From assembly GCF_040026395.1 (NCBI RefSeq), contig NZ_CP157278.1, positions 1,302,001 to 1,366,000 of the forward strand: 64,000 bases of DNA. The letters run 5' to 3'. Shown in pieces: positions 28,409-38,035 of the stretch; positions within the stretch are counted from its first letter, which is position 1, and each line of letters begins with the position of its first letter. A program made the position numbers and the translations under genes. The DNA comes from Pedobacter lusitanus (lineage in GTDB: Bacteria; Bacteroidota; Bacteroidia; Sphingobacteriales; Sphingobacteriaceae). The notes beneath the pieces were generated by a model, which searched no databases, was not told where the DNA came from, and worked only from the letters and a program-made list of their open reading frames with translations.

Positions 28409-28720
28409 ATGATTGCATTACAAGACATCAGAGATGCCCATAACAGGATAAGTCCTTTTATTCACCATACACCTGTACTGACCAATAGTTATCTCAACAG
28501 CTTAACCGTTACAGAGCTTTATTTTAAGTGTGAAAACTTCCAGAAAACAGGTGCTTTTAAGGCCAGAGGCGGGCTTAACTCTGTACTTCAGGCAGCTGCC
28601 GATGATGGAGTAAAATCAATAGTTACCCACTCTTCGGGCAACCATGCCCAGGTAAATAGCTTGATATCACTGCAGATCCCGGGAGTCAAATTTAATAGAG
28701 GATTTTCTCAAAAATGGTGA
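28409..28720 (+). pseudogene. Truncated threonine/serine dehydratase (PLP)
   Basis: The first 84 or so residues match the N-terminus of catabolic threonine dehydratase/serine racemase, including the PLP lysine in KTGAFKARG and the SSGNHAQ loop. After that the sequence diverges (VNSLISLQIPG...) and stops at residue 103, whereas the family has about 310-330 residues. No remainder of the barrel is found before the next gene, so most of the gene has been deleted. It sits directly behind ridA. Confidence 0.82.
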
Positions 28721-28771
28721 TGCATGGAATAAACTGATAAATTAAATCGTCTTTTTATGAACTTGATTTAA

Positions 28772-29347
28772 ATGGAACTACTTATAGAAAACATACGAAC
28801 CTATATTCCGTTATCTGCAGCAGATGAAAATATCATCAGAGAGTTGTTTCATAAAAAGGTGATTCATAAGGATGAACATTTGCTGGAAGCCGGGCATGTT
28901 TGCCGACGTTTAATATTCATTGAGAAAGGCTTAGTCAGATATTACCTGTTCAATAACGGCGAGGAGCAAACACATTATTTTAATAAGGAAGGTGAATGGG
29001 TTTGCGACTATCAGAGTTTCCTACCAAAAGTGCCTGCAACAGTATATATACAAGCATTAGAGGATACTACGATCTGGACAATCAGCTATGATGATTTGCA
29101 AACCTTTTATCAGGAGATTAAGTATGGAGAAAGATTCGGACGTTTAGGAATAGAGCAAGTTTTCATCGACATTATACGGCAAATGGGTTCGCTCTACGCT
29201 GACAAACCTGGCTTACGCTATGAGAAATTTACGCAAGCCTATTTTGATATTGCCCAGCGTATTCCACAATACTACATCGCTTCTTATGTAGGCGTCAAAC
29301 CCCAATCTTTAAGCCGCATACGTAAAAGAAATTCAACTCAATTTTGA
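28772..29347 (+). CDS. Crp/Fnr family transcriptional regulator
   Basis: A 191-residue regulator with an N-terminal cyclic-nucleotide-binding-type beta roll (KDEHLLEAGHVCRRLIFIEKG, with FNNGEEQTHYF) and a C-terminal helix-turn-helix (IASYVGVKPQSLSRIRKR). Typical of the short Bacteroidota Crp-like regulators. The effector is not evident: cysteines for an Fe-S cluster are not arranged as in Fnr. It may control the adjacent membrane/cupin gene 73 bp downstream. Confidence 0.88.
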   Translation: MELLIENIRTYIPLSAADENIIRELFHKKVIHKDEHLLEAGHVCRRLIFIEKGLVRYYLFNNGEEQTHYFNKEGEWVCDYQSFLPKVPATVYIQALEDTTIWTISYDDLQTFYQEIKYGERFGRLGIEQVFIDIIRQMGSLYADKPGLRYEKFTQAYFDIAQRIPQYYIASYVGVKPQSLSRIRKRNSTQF

Positions 29348-29420
29348 TTTATTAACCCAGGTGCATTAATAGCAGCAGTTGTCACAATAATTTTGTTTCA
29401 TCATTTTAAAACAAATTATC

Positions 29421-30329
29421 ATGACCACAAAAGTTTCTTATAGTATTGCATTCTTAACTGGCCTTGGGCTAATTTTCATCGGCGCTCGCTTTTTTTTATC
29501 ACCTGAAGTAGCCGAAGCCGGATTCGGCATTCATTTTAATGAACAGGGCAATTATTCGTTTCACTATATAAAAGGCATCAGGGACATATTTTCCGGACTG
29601 CTGATTTGCCTTTTTGTTCTGATGAATGAAAAACGCGCTTTAGGTGTAACTTTATTAGCCGGGACAATGGTTCCCATTTCCGACATGCTTATTGTTCTCA
29701 GTAAAAATTACAACGGCTTTGTGCAAGCAGTGCCTCATATCCTTGCGATTATTATTTGCCTGATATCCGGGATAATTCTATTGGCATCTACACAAACGAA
29801 AAAACACACTATAAGAACACGAGGCTACATTAAGCTAACGCATTCAGCAGCCACAAATAAAAAAAGTAAATTAGAAATGAATATTCTTCCGGGCGAAAAA
29901 ACACCATGGCATTACCACTCGTTATTTTCTGAAACCTTTGAAATTCTGAAAGGCACATTGGAAGTAGGAAAAGGTAAAGAAGTCTATCAATTAAAACAAG
30001 GAGATATAGCTACTATAAAGCCAAAGGAAAAACATTATTATCACAATATTTCTAACGAGGAATGTATCATAAATGCAACTCTTAACCCCGGTAATAGAAA
30101 CTTTGAAAACTCTCTTTTTATATTAAAAGGACTTGCAAAAGATGGCCTGGCCAGTGCAGCCGGTACTCCTAAAAAGATATCAGACCTGGCATTGTTTATT
30201 TACCTGAACAATTCCAGGATGGTCGGATTTCAAAAAATAGCGGAGCCTATATTTAATTATGTTGCTAAAGCGGCGATTAAAAGCGGGCGATTAAATGAAT
30301 TGATACAAAAATACTGTGAAAGAATCTAA
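29421..30329 (+). CDS. DUF4267-like membrane domain fused to a cupin
   Basis: A 302-residue two-part protein. Residues 1-125 hold four hydrophobic segments with GFGIHFNEQG and GIRDIFSGL, resembling DUF4267. Residues about 135-225 form a cupin: MNILPGEKTPWHYHSLFSETFEIL gives the metal-binding H-x-H...E of motif 1 and KEKHYYHN gives motif 2. The C-terminal 75 residues are helical and unassigned. The fusion suggests a membrane-tethered small-molecule sensor or enzyme. It follows the Crp-like gene and ends at a bidirectional terminator. Confidence 0.75.
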   Translation: MTTKVSYSIAFLTGLGLIFIGARFFLSPEVAEAGFGIHFNEQGNYSFHYIKGIRDIFSGLLICLFVLMNEKRALGVTLLAGTMVPISDMLIVLSKNYNGFVQAVPHILAIIICLISGIILLASTQTKKHTIRTRGYIKLTHSAATNKKSKLEMNILPGEKTPWHYHSLFSETFEILKGTLEVGKGKEVYQLKQGDIATIKPKEKHYYHNISNEECIINATLNPGNRNFENSLFILKGLAKDGLASAAGTPKKISDLALFIYLNNSRMVGFQKIAEPIFNYVAKAAIKSGRLNELIQKYCERI

Positions 30330-30347
30330 ACAGAAACTTATTGGATA

Positions 30348-30377
30348 TTAAAGGTGTCACATTCGCGACACCTTTAA
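30348..30377. terminator. Bidirectional terminator
   Basis: An 11-bp inverted repeat (TTAAAGGTGTC and its complement) with an 8-nt loop. It lies between the DUF4267-cupin gene and the convergent phosphoesterase gene. Confidence 0.75.
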
Positions 30378-30381
30378 TAAT

Positions 30382-31593
30382 TTAACGCTTTGCTACCAGA
30401 TAACTGCCCACTTCCTTACCGGAATCATCAACCATACTCACTTGTATTTGCTTATTCGTTACGTTGATTTTTGTCAGCGTCCTGGAACCATCCCTTGGGC
30501 CCCCTCCAATAATAATCGGATAGTTATTTAACTTTTTATCCGGCTGATGAACCTTATACTGATGAGTATGTCCACTTAATACCAAATCAACCTTCCCCCG
30601 GTTCATGATCGGCTCAAATAATTCTGTACAATGAACAGCCCCATGCTCATCGCCCGAATAACGGGGAGGTATATGCATTAACACTACCCGGAAGGCTGCT
30701 TTTTTAAATTCCTTATGATTAATTTCATTTTCTAGCCATACAGCCTGCTCTTCTCTATATTGATCAAAATCTACAATCCCGGCATACACCGGATGTGAAT
30801 CTAACTTATCCTCACCGGTATCCAGAATTACAAACCGGACAGGACCGAGCGTAAATGCAGTATAACCTACATGATCAAAATAGTTTGCAAAATCGCGCGC
30901 AAATTTACCACGGGTTTCATGGTTACCACGAACATATATAAAAGGCGTACTTTTGGCAAAATAGTCTACACAAGGCTGCAGCATATGATCTATAATTTGT
31001 TTTTCATCGGTCTGATAATCAAAAACATCTCCGTTGAAGAAAATAAAATCACGTTTATTCCCCTTATCCAGATCCAAAAGATGAGCTATAGATTTTGGTC
31101 TGTCATGAATATCATTTAACATCAAGAAAGAAACCACGTCTTTTGCGACATCAGAATTTAAGAAACTTTCAGTAGTGGCAGAAATAGTATCACCATAGGT
31201 CAGTTTATAAGGTTGAAAATCTTTAATTTCTCTGGACACGATCTTATAATGATAGGTCGCACCCGGTTTCAACTGTTCCAGTTTAACACAGTTCAGGCGG
31301 CCTGCAGGTTTAAGCCCTAAATCACTTTTGCCATACGCCTTTTTATTCAGCTGATCCGGCGACTCACCATATTCTACCCAACTGGAACTGTCTTTATTGG
31401 TAATCCATAAAATGGAGATACTATTGCCAAAATTTGTCTGTAAATAAGGTCCTGTGACAATTTTAAAATCTTCAAAATGATCACTAACGGGACCAGAAAT
31501 CACCCTTTCAGGCTTTAACAAAGCCAGCCCGCCAAGAACAAGTCCTCCTTTTAAAAAGGATCTTCTGTTCTCCTTTAATAAATTCTCTTTCAT
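30382..31593 (-). CDS. Tat-exported metallophosphoesterase, purple-acid-phosphatase-like
   Basis: A 403-residue secreted phosphoesterase. The N-terminus has a twin-arginine signal (NRRSFLKGG followed by a hydrophobic run). A fibronectin-like domain (residues about 45-150) resembles that of purple acid phosphatases. The calcineurin-type core shows LNDIHD, NGDVFD, RGNHE, MHIPPR and SGHTHQY, the metal ligands of the superfamily. It acts in the periplasm or outside the inner membrane on phosphate esters of unknown identity. It has a gap of 41 bp from the TetR gene, with which it may be co-transcribed. Confidence 0.9.
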   Translation of the reverse strand: MKENLLKENRRSFLKGGLVLGGLALLKPERVISGPVSDHFEDFKIVTGPYLQTNFGNSISILWITNKDSSSWVEYGESPDQLNKKAYGKSDLGLKPAGRLNCVKLEQLKPGATYHYKIVSREIKDFQPYKLTYGDTISATTESFLNSDVAKDVVSFLMLNDIHDRPKSIAHLLDLDKGNKRDFIFFNGDVFDYQTDEKQIIDHMLQPCVDYFAKSTPFIYVRGNHETRGKFARDFANYFDHVGYTAFTLGPVRFVILDTGEDKLDSHPVYAGIVDFDQYREEQAVWLENEINHKEFKKAAFRVVLMHIPPRYSGDEHGAVHCTELFEPIMNRGKVDLVLSGHTHQYKVHQPDKKLNNYPIIIGGGPRDGSRTLTKINVTNKQIQVSMVDDSGKEVGSYLVAKR

Positions 31594-31634
31594 ACAATTT
31601 TGGTTGGTTTAGGTTTTAATAGGATTTATATTAT

Positions 31635-32267
31635 TTAAGCATAGGCCCACTCAATAATCTGTTTAATGGTCTTCTTTATTTCTTCCTGTGCTTCCTTTTT
31701 TCGAATATCAAGTCCGCATACAAGGCCGTTATTAGTATTGGCAATTAAAGTCATATAATAAATACCTCCAATCAGCAACCCCACAACTGGTCTTATATTT
31801 TGGTCTTTATTCTTAAAATACCCGTCAGTAATTTCAGAGAAAAACTGTTCGCCCAAAAACTCACGCTTTTCGTTTAATTCTTCTAAGGCCTTTGAACTTT
31901 CACATACCCCCCAGCTTATGATCCTGCGTAACTCTTCATTGGCAACAAGAGAATCAAGCTGGCTCTCCAGCAAATTACATAACGTTTCTTTTCCCATATC
32001 ACTTCTACCTTGTTCAACTATCTCCTTTGTCTGGTTAATGTCTATTGAATAAAAGTCACGGCTGTTCAGATATTCTTTTACCAAACCTTCCATACTGCCA
32101 AAGTAATCGTAAATAAGTTTCCGGTCCAGATTTGCCTTTGTCGCCACCTTACTTACATTTAAGCCCCTGAAACCTTCTTTCTTTAAAATCGCCCCAACTG
32201 CATTCATCAGTTTATCTTTTGTCCTTTCCTTATTTCTGAGAGGGCCATTCGTTATCTTTCTGGTCAT
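31635..32267 (-). CDS. TetR family transcriptional regulator
   Basis: A 210-residue regulator. The N-terminal helix-turn-helix (ILKKEGFRGLNVSKVATKANLDRKLIYDYFGS) is typical of TetR/AcrR proteins. The C-terminal domain, which binds the ligand and dimerises, is not assignable. It lies upstream of the phosphoesterase gene on the same strand and may regulate itself and that gene. Confidence 0.87.
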   Translation of the reverse strand: MTRKITNGPLRNKERTKDKLMNAVGAILKKEGFRGLNVSKVATKANLDRKLIYDYFGSMEGLVKEYLNSRDFYSIDINQTKEIVEQGRSDMGKETLCNLLESQLDSLVANEELRRIISWGVCESSKALEELNEKREFLGEQFFSEITDGYFKNKDQNIRPVVGLLIGGIYYMTLIANTNNGLVCGLDIRKKEAQEEIKKTIKQIIEWAYA

Positions 32268-32380
32268 GTTACAACATATTTACAGCGCAATTTCCGATTT
32301 TTTCATTTATTATCTACAGTTTATTTTGAGCCCGTTCTATTCAATACAGATAGATATTCTTCTTCAATATGAAAATTTTG

Positions 32381-32425
32381 TTCAAATAATAAAGGGGGAT
32401 ATTATAATCCCCTTTATTATTTGAA
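32381..32425. terminator. 17-bp hairpin between minus-strand genes
   Basis: TTCAAATAATAAAGGGG is repeated inverted, with an 11-nt loop. It lies in the 339-bp gap 32268-32606, about 180 bp past the stop of the DUF4274 gene and ahead of the TetR gene. It probably ends transcription from the right. Nothing else was seen in the gap. Confidence 0.6.
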
Positions 32426-32606
32426 ACTATTTATTTTTCAGATTTCTAATACGTTAACCGAAGTTCTTGCAATCCAGCACTATTTATTACTTTAGTTTCT
32501 AGAATAAAGCCATTATTAAAGTGGCACCTCTTAAATACTACATTCATTAGATATAATTTTTAAATTGCCCCTGCACTATTCGCAAATACAATATTGGCAA
32601 GTGGCA

Positions 32607-33521
32607 TTATTCGTAGAAGGCCAGATGATCAGATGAAAATAATAGTCCAATTCCACTGTACGGATCTCGTTTCATCTCCATAATGTTTGAAATTCCATTT
32701 AATTCTTTAAATAAATCCGATATTATAGATGTTGGCTGAAAGTCATCAATTGTATGATTAATTATTGTATCGGCCAAACACGTAAGTTCTTTGGTTTTAT
32801 TGGTTACACCAAAACTAGCACCGGTTTCCCAATCCCACATTATCCAATCCCATTCATATTTTTTATGCAAACAGTCCAGCCATAAATATGATAGATTTTT
32901 AATTGTCATCTTTCCTAAATCTTTTCCTTTCCAGTATTCCACACTCTTGACTATTGCATCAATTGCCACTTCTGTGTTATCATAAACAAAATCAGGCATT
33001 ATTTCTTGAATGATTAAAACGGCATTCTTAACCTTTTTATCAATAGTTTTCAGCTCTTTTTCATTTGGATTTCGCAAAAAAGCAACCTCTAATTCTATTC
33101 TATTAAATAGGATGCCATTTGTTTTTTCCAGCATAATTTTTGGAATACAAGCCGTATTTGTACTTGAGTCGAAAAAATCACTTTCGATAGGGTCAAATGA
33201 AAATTGTTCGCTTTCGTAAAAATTGTCTGAAAAATTTTTCTCGATTTCCTGAATAAGCAGATAGTCTTGATCAATGATGTCAGTTTTGTTTTTTTCATGG
33301 CAATAGAAATCAGGCTGCAAATGCCAATACAAGCACAATGCAGTTCCTTTATCGCATATTTTTTGCCGAATTAGCCATTCAAATGGTGCATTTCCATCAT
33401 CATAATTATAATTCTGTACAAACTGGTGCCATTCTTCTGCCGTAAGTTTTTTATAAGACACTTTTCCATCAATTGCATCAGAAACTTTATTCTTATTTCT
33501 TCTGGTAAAGGTTATTGTCAT
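32607..33521 (-). CDS. DUF4274 domain-containing protein
   Basis: A 304-residue cytoplasmic protein. Residues about 22-70 (LTAEEWHQFVQNYNYDDG and CDKGTALCLYWHLQPD) match the DUF4274 pattern of YNxDDG followed by a CDxGTA segment. The remaining 220 residues contain a WDWIMWDWETG stretch and are not recognised. DUF4274 proteins are often found among immunity-like genes of polymorphic toxin loci, but no toxin is adjacent here. Stand-alone gene; function unknown. Confidence 0.7.
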   Translation of the reverse strand: MTITFTRRNKNKVSDAIDGKVSYKKLTAEEWHQFVQNYNYDDGNAPFEWLIRQKICDKGTALCLYWHLQPDFYCHEKNKTDIIDQDYLLIQEIEKNFSDNFYESEQFSFDPIESDFFDSSTNTACIPKIMLEKTNGILFNRIELEVAFLRNPNEKELKTIDKKVKNAVLIIQEIMPDFVYDNTEVAIDAIVKSVEYWKGKDLGKMTIKNLSYLWLDCLHKKYEWDWIMWDWETGASFGVTNKTKELTCLADTIINHTIDDFQPTSIISDLFKELNGISNIMEMKRDPYSGIGLLFSSDHLAFYE

Positions 33522-33766
33522 ATTCGCGATATTTGTTCATTCTTGCTACTAACTCTCAAATATACGCAAGCCACCAATATTCAATAGTTTGTTGAAGAAA
33601 TCTTCCGGACTTAATTGTTCAAAACGATTAATAGCATACAAAGACCCTGCTTAAGCAATAACATTCTGATCGAACCAAAGAAGATATTAAGTTAATTTAG
33701 CATTATCTTCTAACCTATTCCTTATTCTTGCAAAGAATTAAGCGACTAAATTATTTATTTTAAAAC

Positions 33767-34465
33767 ATGAAAAATAAATTCTCTGACAACAATCAAACTG
33801 AAACGGTTTCCAGTTTTTCGGATCTTGTAAACACCAATTTTCAAGGATCTGTGAATGCAGTTTGCTGGTCCAGAAATTTAGTTGGAGATTTTAAAGAAAT
33901 TGTATCTAAACTTCAATTAAAAGAGAATATTACAGAAGTTTCCATTGAAGATCTTTTAGCGCTTCAATTATCAGAAAAAGGTAATATGGCAAGAGAAACT
34001 ATCTTAAGTGACTTGCATTTATTAACAGATTTCGGAGCATTACCATCACTCAACTTACTTAAAAATTACGAACGGGATGAGGAGTTAGACTTCATTTCAA
34101 CAGATGTGTATTCTTATCATGTAGATCGTTCAACCATTGGAACAGATACATTTCTATGTACCTATTATGGCGCTGCAAGTGAGATCCTACATAGCAATCA
34201 GGTTGAACAAAAAATATTGATTCCTGAAATTCGGGAAAAACTCAAAAAATTACATAATGGTTCAGAAGCAGAATTTGAAAGCTTTTTGAAGGAATATTAT
34301 TTTGATCTGCATTATCAGCCTAAACCCAATGCTCAGCCAATAAGTTTAGGATCAGGTCATCTTTGGAGAATAGCAGTAGATCATCCTGAACAAAAAGTAT
34401 CACCGTGTGTTCATCGGGCACCTATAGAAAATGACGGTGAATATAGGTTGCTTCTGATTTGTTAA
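33767..34465 (+). CDS. DUF1826-like protein
   Basis: A 232-residue protein. SYHVDRSTIGTDTFLCTYYG and the terminal PCVHRAPIENDGEYRLLLIC match DUF1826, with a conserved H-x-D and a V-H-R-x-P motif that could form a metal site. The N-terminal part includes a CWSRN motif. Function of the family is not known to me. Single gene, followed by the TfoX-like gene 69 bp downstream. Confidence 0.7.
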   Translation: MKNKFSDNNQTETVSSFSDLVNTNFQGSVNAVCWSRNLVGDFKEIVSKLQLKENITEVSIEDLLALQLSEKGNMARETILSDLHLLTDFGALPSLNLLKNYERDEELDFISTDVYSYHVDRSTIGTDTFLCTYYGAASEILHSNQVEQKILIPEIREKLKKLHNGSEAEFESFLKEYYFDLHYQPKPNAQPISLGSGHLWRIAVDHPEQKVSPCVHRAPIENDGEYRLLLIC

Positions 34466-34534
34466 ATGCTTATTATAATCTGAATTGGGGAGCTGAATTA
34501 ATTTCCTAACTTGTCGTATCCAATTTTTAACCCT

Positions 34535-34864
34535 ATGGCAACGGATCAGAAATACGTAGATTATATCATCGACCAGATTAATCATCCCGCTGGCGTCACC
34601 TATAAAAAAATGTTCGGTGAGTACGGTCTATATGCCGGAATTCGGATTTTTGCACTGGTATGTGACAACCGGCTACTGATCAAACCCACAGAAGCGGGCA
34701 AAGCATTTATTGGAAAACCAAACTTAGCATCCCCCTTTCCCGGAGCAAAGTCATACTTTTTAATACAAGAGGAATTGGAAGATCATAACTGGATTTCTGG
34801 CCTGGTAAAAGTTACAGTAAATGAGCTCCCTGATCCTAAGCCAAAAAAAAGAAAAAACGTTTAA
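34535..34864 (+). CDS. TfoX N-terminal domain protein
   Basis: A 109-residue protein consisting of a TfoX N-terminal domain: YIIDQINHPAGVTYKKMFGEYGLYAG, then FALVCDNRLLIKPTEAGKAF and a C-terminal Lys-rich tail. ATG 34535 is preferred over an upstream TTG because the domain begins there. In Bacteroidota these short proteins stand alone and lack the C-terminal half of the competence regulator TfoX; function unknown. Confidence 0.85.
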   Translation: MATDQKYVDYIIDQINHPAGVTYKKMFGEYGLYAGIRIFALVCDNRLLIKPTEAGKAFIGKPNLASPFPGAKSYFLIQEELEDHNWISGLVKVTVNELPDPKPKKRKNV

Positions 34865-34929
34865 CTTATTTCAGGGCGAAAGCTGAAGTTCGTTAACATG
34901 CTAAGATTGATTATTTCAACTAAAAATGA

Positions 34930-34957
34930 TTTATCTCCCTGCTCCCAGGGAGATAAA
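34930..34957. terminator. Bidirectional terminator
   Basis: TTTATCTCCCTG and its complement form a 12-bp stem with a 4-nt loop, followed by a T-rich run on the plus strand. It separates the convergent TfoX-like and M28 peptidase genes. Confidence 0.8.
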
Positions 34958-34958
34958 T

Positions 34959-36476
34959 TTATTTTTCATGCCGGTCTACTACCAACATTTCTTCCCGGTT
35001 GGCAATATCCCAGGCATCATAAAAAACAAGCTTCAATCTTTTGGTCATTAGCCCATAATTGATTAGATCAGGCGTATCTGTAAACTTGTGGTAATCCTTA
35101 TTAATTCCATCAAAAAAGAAAACAATAGGGATGTTGTTTTTTGCGAAGTTATAATGATCCGAACGGTAATAGATCTTTTCAGGATCTGAAGGATCGTTGT
35201 ATTTATAATCCAATTTCAGTTTTGTAAAAGTATTATTGTTGTTTTCATTAATAGGTCGCAATGCAGAACTCAGTTTGTTATCACCAATAATATAGATATA
35301 ATTGCTGTCCAGCGGTGTATGCAAAGTATCCACCCTGCCTATCATATCCGTATTTAAGTCTGCCACTGTACTGCTCAGCGGATATACAGGATGAGAAGTA
35401 TAATAGTCCGATCCCCATAAACCCTCCTCTTCTCCAGAAACATTCAGAAAAAGAATGCTGCGCCGGGGCCCCTTGCCTTCAGCCTTTGCTTTCGTAAAAA
35501 TCCGTGCAAGCTCCAGTACTGATGCCGTTCCTGAAGCATTGTCATCCGCACCAAAATAGATTTTCCCTTCGCGGATCCCGAGATGATCATAGTGCGCAGA
35601 AACAATGAGCAGTTCTTCCTTTTTATCGGTTCCAGGCAGATAGGCCAAAACGTTACTGGATTGTAAGCTTTCATGGTGCATCAGCTGTACTACAGAGATC
35701 GAAAGCGTTTTATGAAAGTCGACCGGGGCCACCTGATCTGCTTTTTGGATCAGGTGCTCGTATTGATCTCCAGTTATGACTTTTGCAATGGCTTTAGAGA
35801 TGATATATACATTTGTAACCGCCTTTGTTGTCCCACTCTCTTCCGCGGGCCTGATAGAGATAGAGCCAGCAAACTTGTTCTGAGCGGTAGAAAAGGTAGA
35901 ATCAATTATAAATACGGCCCTTGCCCCTGCTTTGGCTGCTGCCACTGCCCGCAATTTGGCGCCCGCACTAAAATTGCTCCACCGTGATGGCCTGTGTGTA
36001 CCTGGTTCTCCACTCAATACCAATAAGATCTTCCCTTTTGCATCTATACCCGCCAAATTATTGAATGAGGAATCCGTGATGCCATAACCTCCCCAAATGA
36101 CCTCTGAAGCAGTAACCTTTTCCTGTTTATTTAGCGTTAACGGAAAAGTAAAGTCGGCATGATACTTAAACTCCTGACCGTTAACCTTGATCACACTATA
36201 TTCCACACTATCTTTAATCAAAGGATAGTTTTGGAAGTAGTTCCCATTGTTCCCTGGGGCCAATCCAATTTGTTTATAATAATCGGCAATAAACCCAGCG
36301 GCTTTTGCTTGTCCTCTGGTTCCGGTTTCGCGGCCTTCCATTTCTGCTCCCGCGAGGATATACAGGTTTTTTTTCAGATTATCCGTATTAATTACACTGG
36401 CCATTCTCTGTTTATTCTGAGCGGATAACGAAGAAACACTTAAAAGAAATACTATAATGCCACAAATTGCTTTCAT
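34959..36476 (-). CDS. Secreted M28 family metallopeptidase
   Basis: A 505-residue zinc aminopeptidase. A Sec signal peptide (MKAICGIIVFLLSVSSLSAQ) starts it. A PA-type insert with GGYGITD and GKILLVLSGEPG precedes the catalytic domain, where VSAHYDHLG, GADDNASGTASVLELAR, VSGEEEGLWGS and a late YRSDHYNF carry the two-zinc ligands and the catalytic Glu. It acts in the periplasm or outside the cell on peptides. It follows the DUF2911 gene by 10 bp and is probably in one operon with it. Confidence 0.92.
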   Translation of the reverse strand: MKAICGIIVFLLSVSSLSAQNKQRMASVINTDNLKKNLYILAGAEMEGRETGTRGQAKAAGFIADYYKQIGLAPGNNGNYFQNYPLIKDSVEYSVIKVNGQEFKYHADFTFPLTLNKQEKVTASEVIWGGYGITDSSFNNLAGIDAKGKILLVLSGEPGTHRPSRWSNFSAGAKLRAVAAAKAGARAVFIIDSTFSTAQNKFAGSISIRPAEESGTTKAVTNVYIISKAIAKVITGDQYEHLIQKADQVAPVDFHKTLSISVVQLMHHESLQSSNVLAYLPGTDKKEELLIVSAHYDHLGIREGKIYFGADDNASGTASVLELARIFTKAKAEGKGPRRSILFLNVSGEEEGLWGSDYYTSHPVYPLSSTVADLNTDMIGRVDTLHTPLDSNYIYIIGDNKLSSALRPINENNNNTFTKLKLDYKYNDPSDPEKIYYRSDHYNFAKNNIPIVFFFDGINKDYHKFTDTPDLINYGLMTKRLKLVFYDAWDIANREEMLVVDRHEK

Positions 36477-36486
36477 AAGAAGAATT

Positions 36487-37002
36487 TTATTTGATTGAAA
36501 ACGGTACAGATGCTTTTTCCCAGTTTAGAGAAAAACCTTTTGAATTGATCTCATAAACAAGGTTTTCCTGGACATTCTTTAATACCTTCGGACTAACCTC
36601 TACCCTCAGCTGATCTTTGGTTTCATCGCATTTGAAAGCCCCCCATTGTTTAGGCTCTTTGTTAAAAACCGCTATCCAGGTCATGTTTTCTTTAGGAATG
36701 AGAAAAAAACTATACTTTCCGGCTGGCAACAGCTTCCCCTGCACTTTGATATCCCGATCCGTTTCAAAGGTTGTTGCTTCATTCGCTCCTGCCCGCCATA
36801 CCTGATTATAGGGCACCAGTTCTCCCCATATTTTACGGCCCTTCACAGACGGACTGCTATAGCTGATGATAATTTTTGCCTGTTTAATTTTCCCCGATAC
36901 GGTTTCAGGCGGACTTACACGTGGTTTAGGGTTTTGTGCAAATGCACTTACGGAAACAATACCTACTGCAAGGAATGATACTACACTTTTCATGATGCGC
37001 AT
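36487..37002 (-). CDS. Secreted DUF2911 protein
   Basis: A 171-residue protein with a signal peptide ending ASAFAQ-like (VSVSAFAQ). The body shows the DUF2911 pattern: [36 protein letters not shown], then [13 protein letters not shown] and [14 protein letters not shown] second ATG three codons downstream is equally possible. Family function is unknown; these proteins are periplasmic beta-rich. It is 10 bp upstream of the M28 peptidase gene, so the pair may work together. Confidence 0.88.
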   Translation of the reverse strand: MRIMKSVVSFLAVGIVSVSAFAQNPKPRVSPPETVSGKIKQAKIIISYSSPSVKGRKIWGELVPYNQVWRAGANEATTFETDRDIKVQGKLLPAGKYSFFLIPKENMTWIAVFNKEPKQWGAFKCDETKDQLRVEVSPKVLKNVQENLVYEINSKGFSLNWEKASVPFSIK

Positions 37003-37154
37003 ACTTTTTGTTTTTGAATGAAAAATCTCCCGACTTCTTTAGTTGGAGCCTAAACAAAACTACAAGTAAGTGCAGGGCTTAACTTGTACAATCCTACACT
37101 TATTCTGTATGTTCAGACTAAGGTTTTTTCCGCAAAAACAAGCATTAGCATCAC

Positions 37155-37994
37155 CTAAGTGTACTTTTTTCGATATTCGGATGGACTTAATCCTTTGTAT
37201 TTTTTAAAGATCCGGTGCAAATGACTTTCATCAGTAAAGTTAAGTTCGTTGGCAATCTCATTGATCCGCATATCACTATGTAAAAGCCTGGTTTCTATCA
37301 GCCTCAGTTTATAGTTTGAGATGTATTGCTGTAAGGTTTCACCAGTTTGTTTTTTAAAATAGCGGCCCAGATAGGTCAGTGAAATACCAAAGGTCTGGCT
37401 AATAGTTTCCGATCTCAATTTTCCCTGTTCAAATATATTCTGTTGAATATAATGCAGGATATCGAGTACAGCTTCCCCAGTATTCTCTTTGACGTTTTTT
37501 GGAAGTTTCAGGGCAATATTCCTTGCCACCACCAGTATCAGGGTATTTACAATCTGTTGTATGATCTTTACATGGTAGATCTGTAAAAAAGTATGTTCAT
37601 TAAAAATAGCCTGCACTAATGAAGCAATCAATGGCTTATCTGCCCTATTCTTCAAAATACATCCCGGGCGGTGACTCGCATTTTGAAGAATGTACTCCAT
37701 ACGCTGCACCCAGTCATTTTCCTTACTGGCTTTCGGTCGGATATAAATATCATTGAAGCTCAAAAAAAAGAAGGTGGTCTTCTCTTGTATAATAAAAGAA
37801 TAACTATCCTCCGGAGTAATTAGAAAAAGGTTCCCCTTTCGGTAATTAAAATCATATTGGTTGATGTACTGTACTCCGGTTCCATCCACAATATATATGA
37901 GCTTAAAAAAATTATTCCTGTACACTGCTTTAGGGAACTCCTCCACTTCCTTAAAATCAATTTCAAAAGGCTGATACAAATTCTCTTTTACCAT
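37155..37994 (-). CDS. AraC family transcriptional regulator
   Basis: A 279-residue regulator with an N-terminal cupin-like sensor (YRKGNLFLITPEDSYSF) and a C-terminal double helix-turn-helix of the AraC type: ISQTFGISLTYLGRYFKKQTGETLQQYI and INEIANELNFTDESHLHRIFKKYKGLSPSEYRK. ATG 37994 is preferred over the upstream GTG. It lies 41 bp past the TonB-dependent receptor gene start side on the same strand and may control that receptor or the DUF2911/M28 pair. Confidence 0.9.
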   Translation of the reverse strand: MVKENLYQPFEIDFKEVEEFPKAVYRNNFFKLIYIVDGTGVQYINQYDFNYRKGNLFLITPEDSYSFIIQEKTTFFFLSFNDIYIRPKASKENDWVQRMEYILQNASHRPGCILKNRADKPLIASLVQAIFNEHTFLQIYHVKIIQQIVNTLILVVARNIALKLPKNVKENTGEAVLDILHYIQQNIFEQGKLRSETISQTFGISLTYLGRYFKKQTGETLQQYISNYKLRLIETRLLHSDMRINEIANELNFTDESHLHRIFKKYKGLSPSEYRKKYT

Positions 37995-38035
37995 AAGTAT
38001 AAAGTTAATTAAACACACTGAAAATTAAGCGGCTA

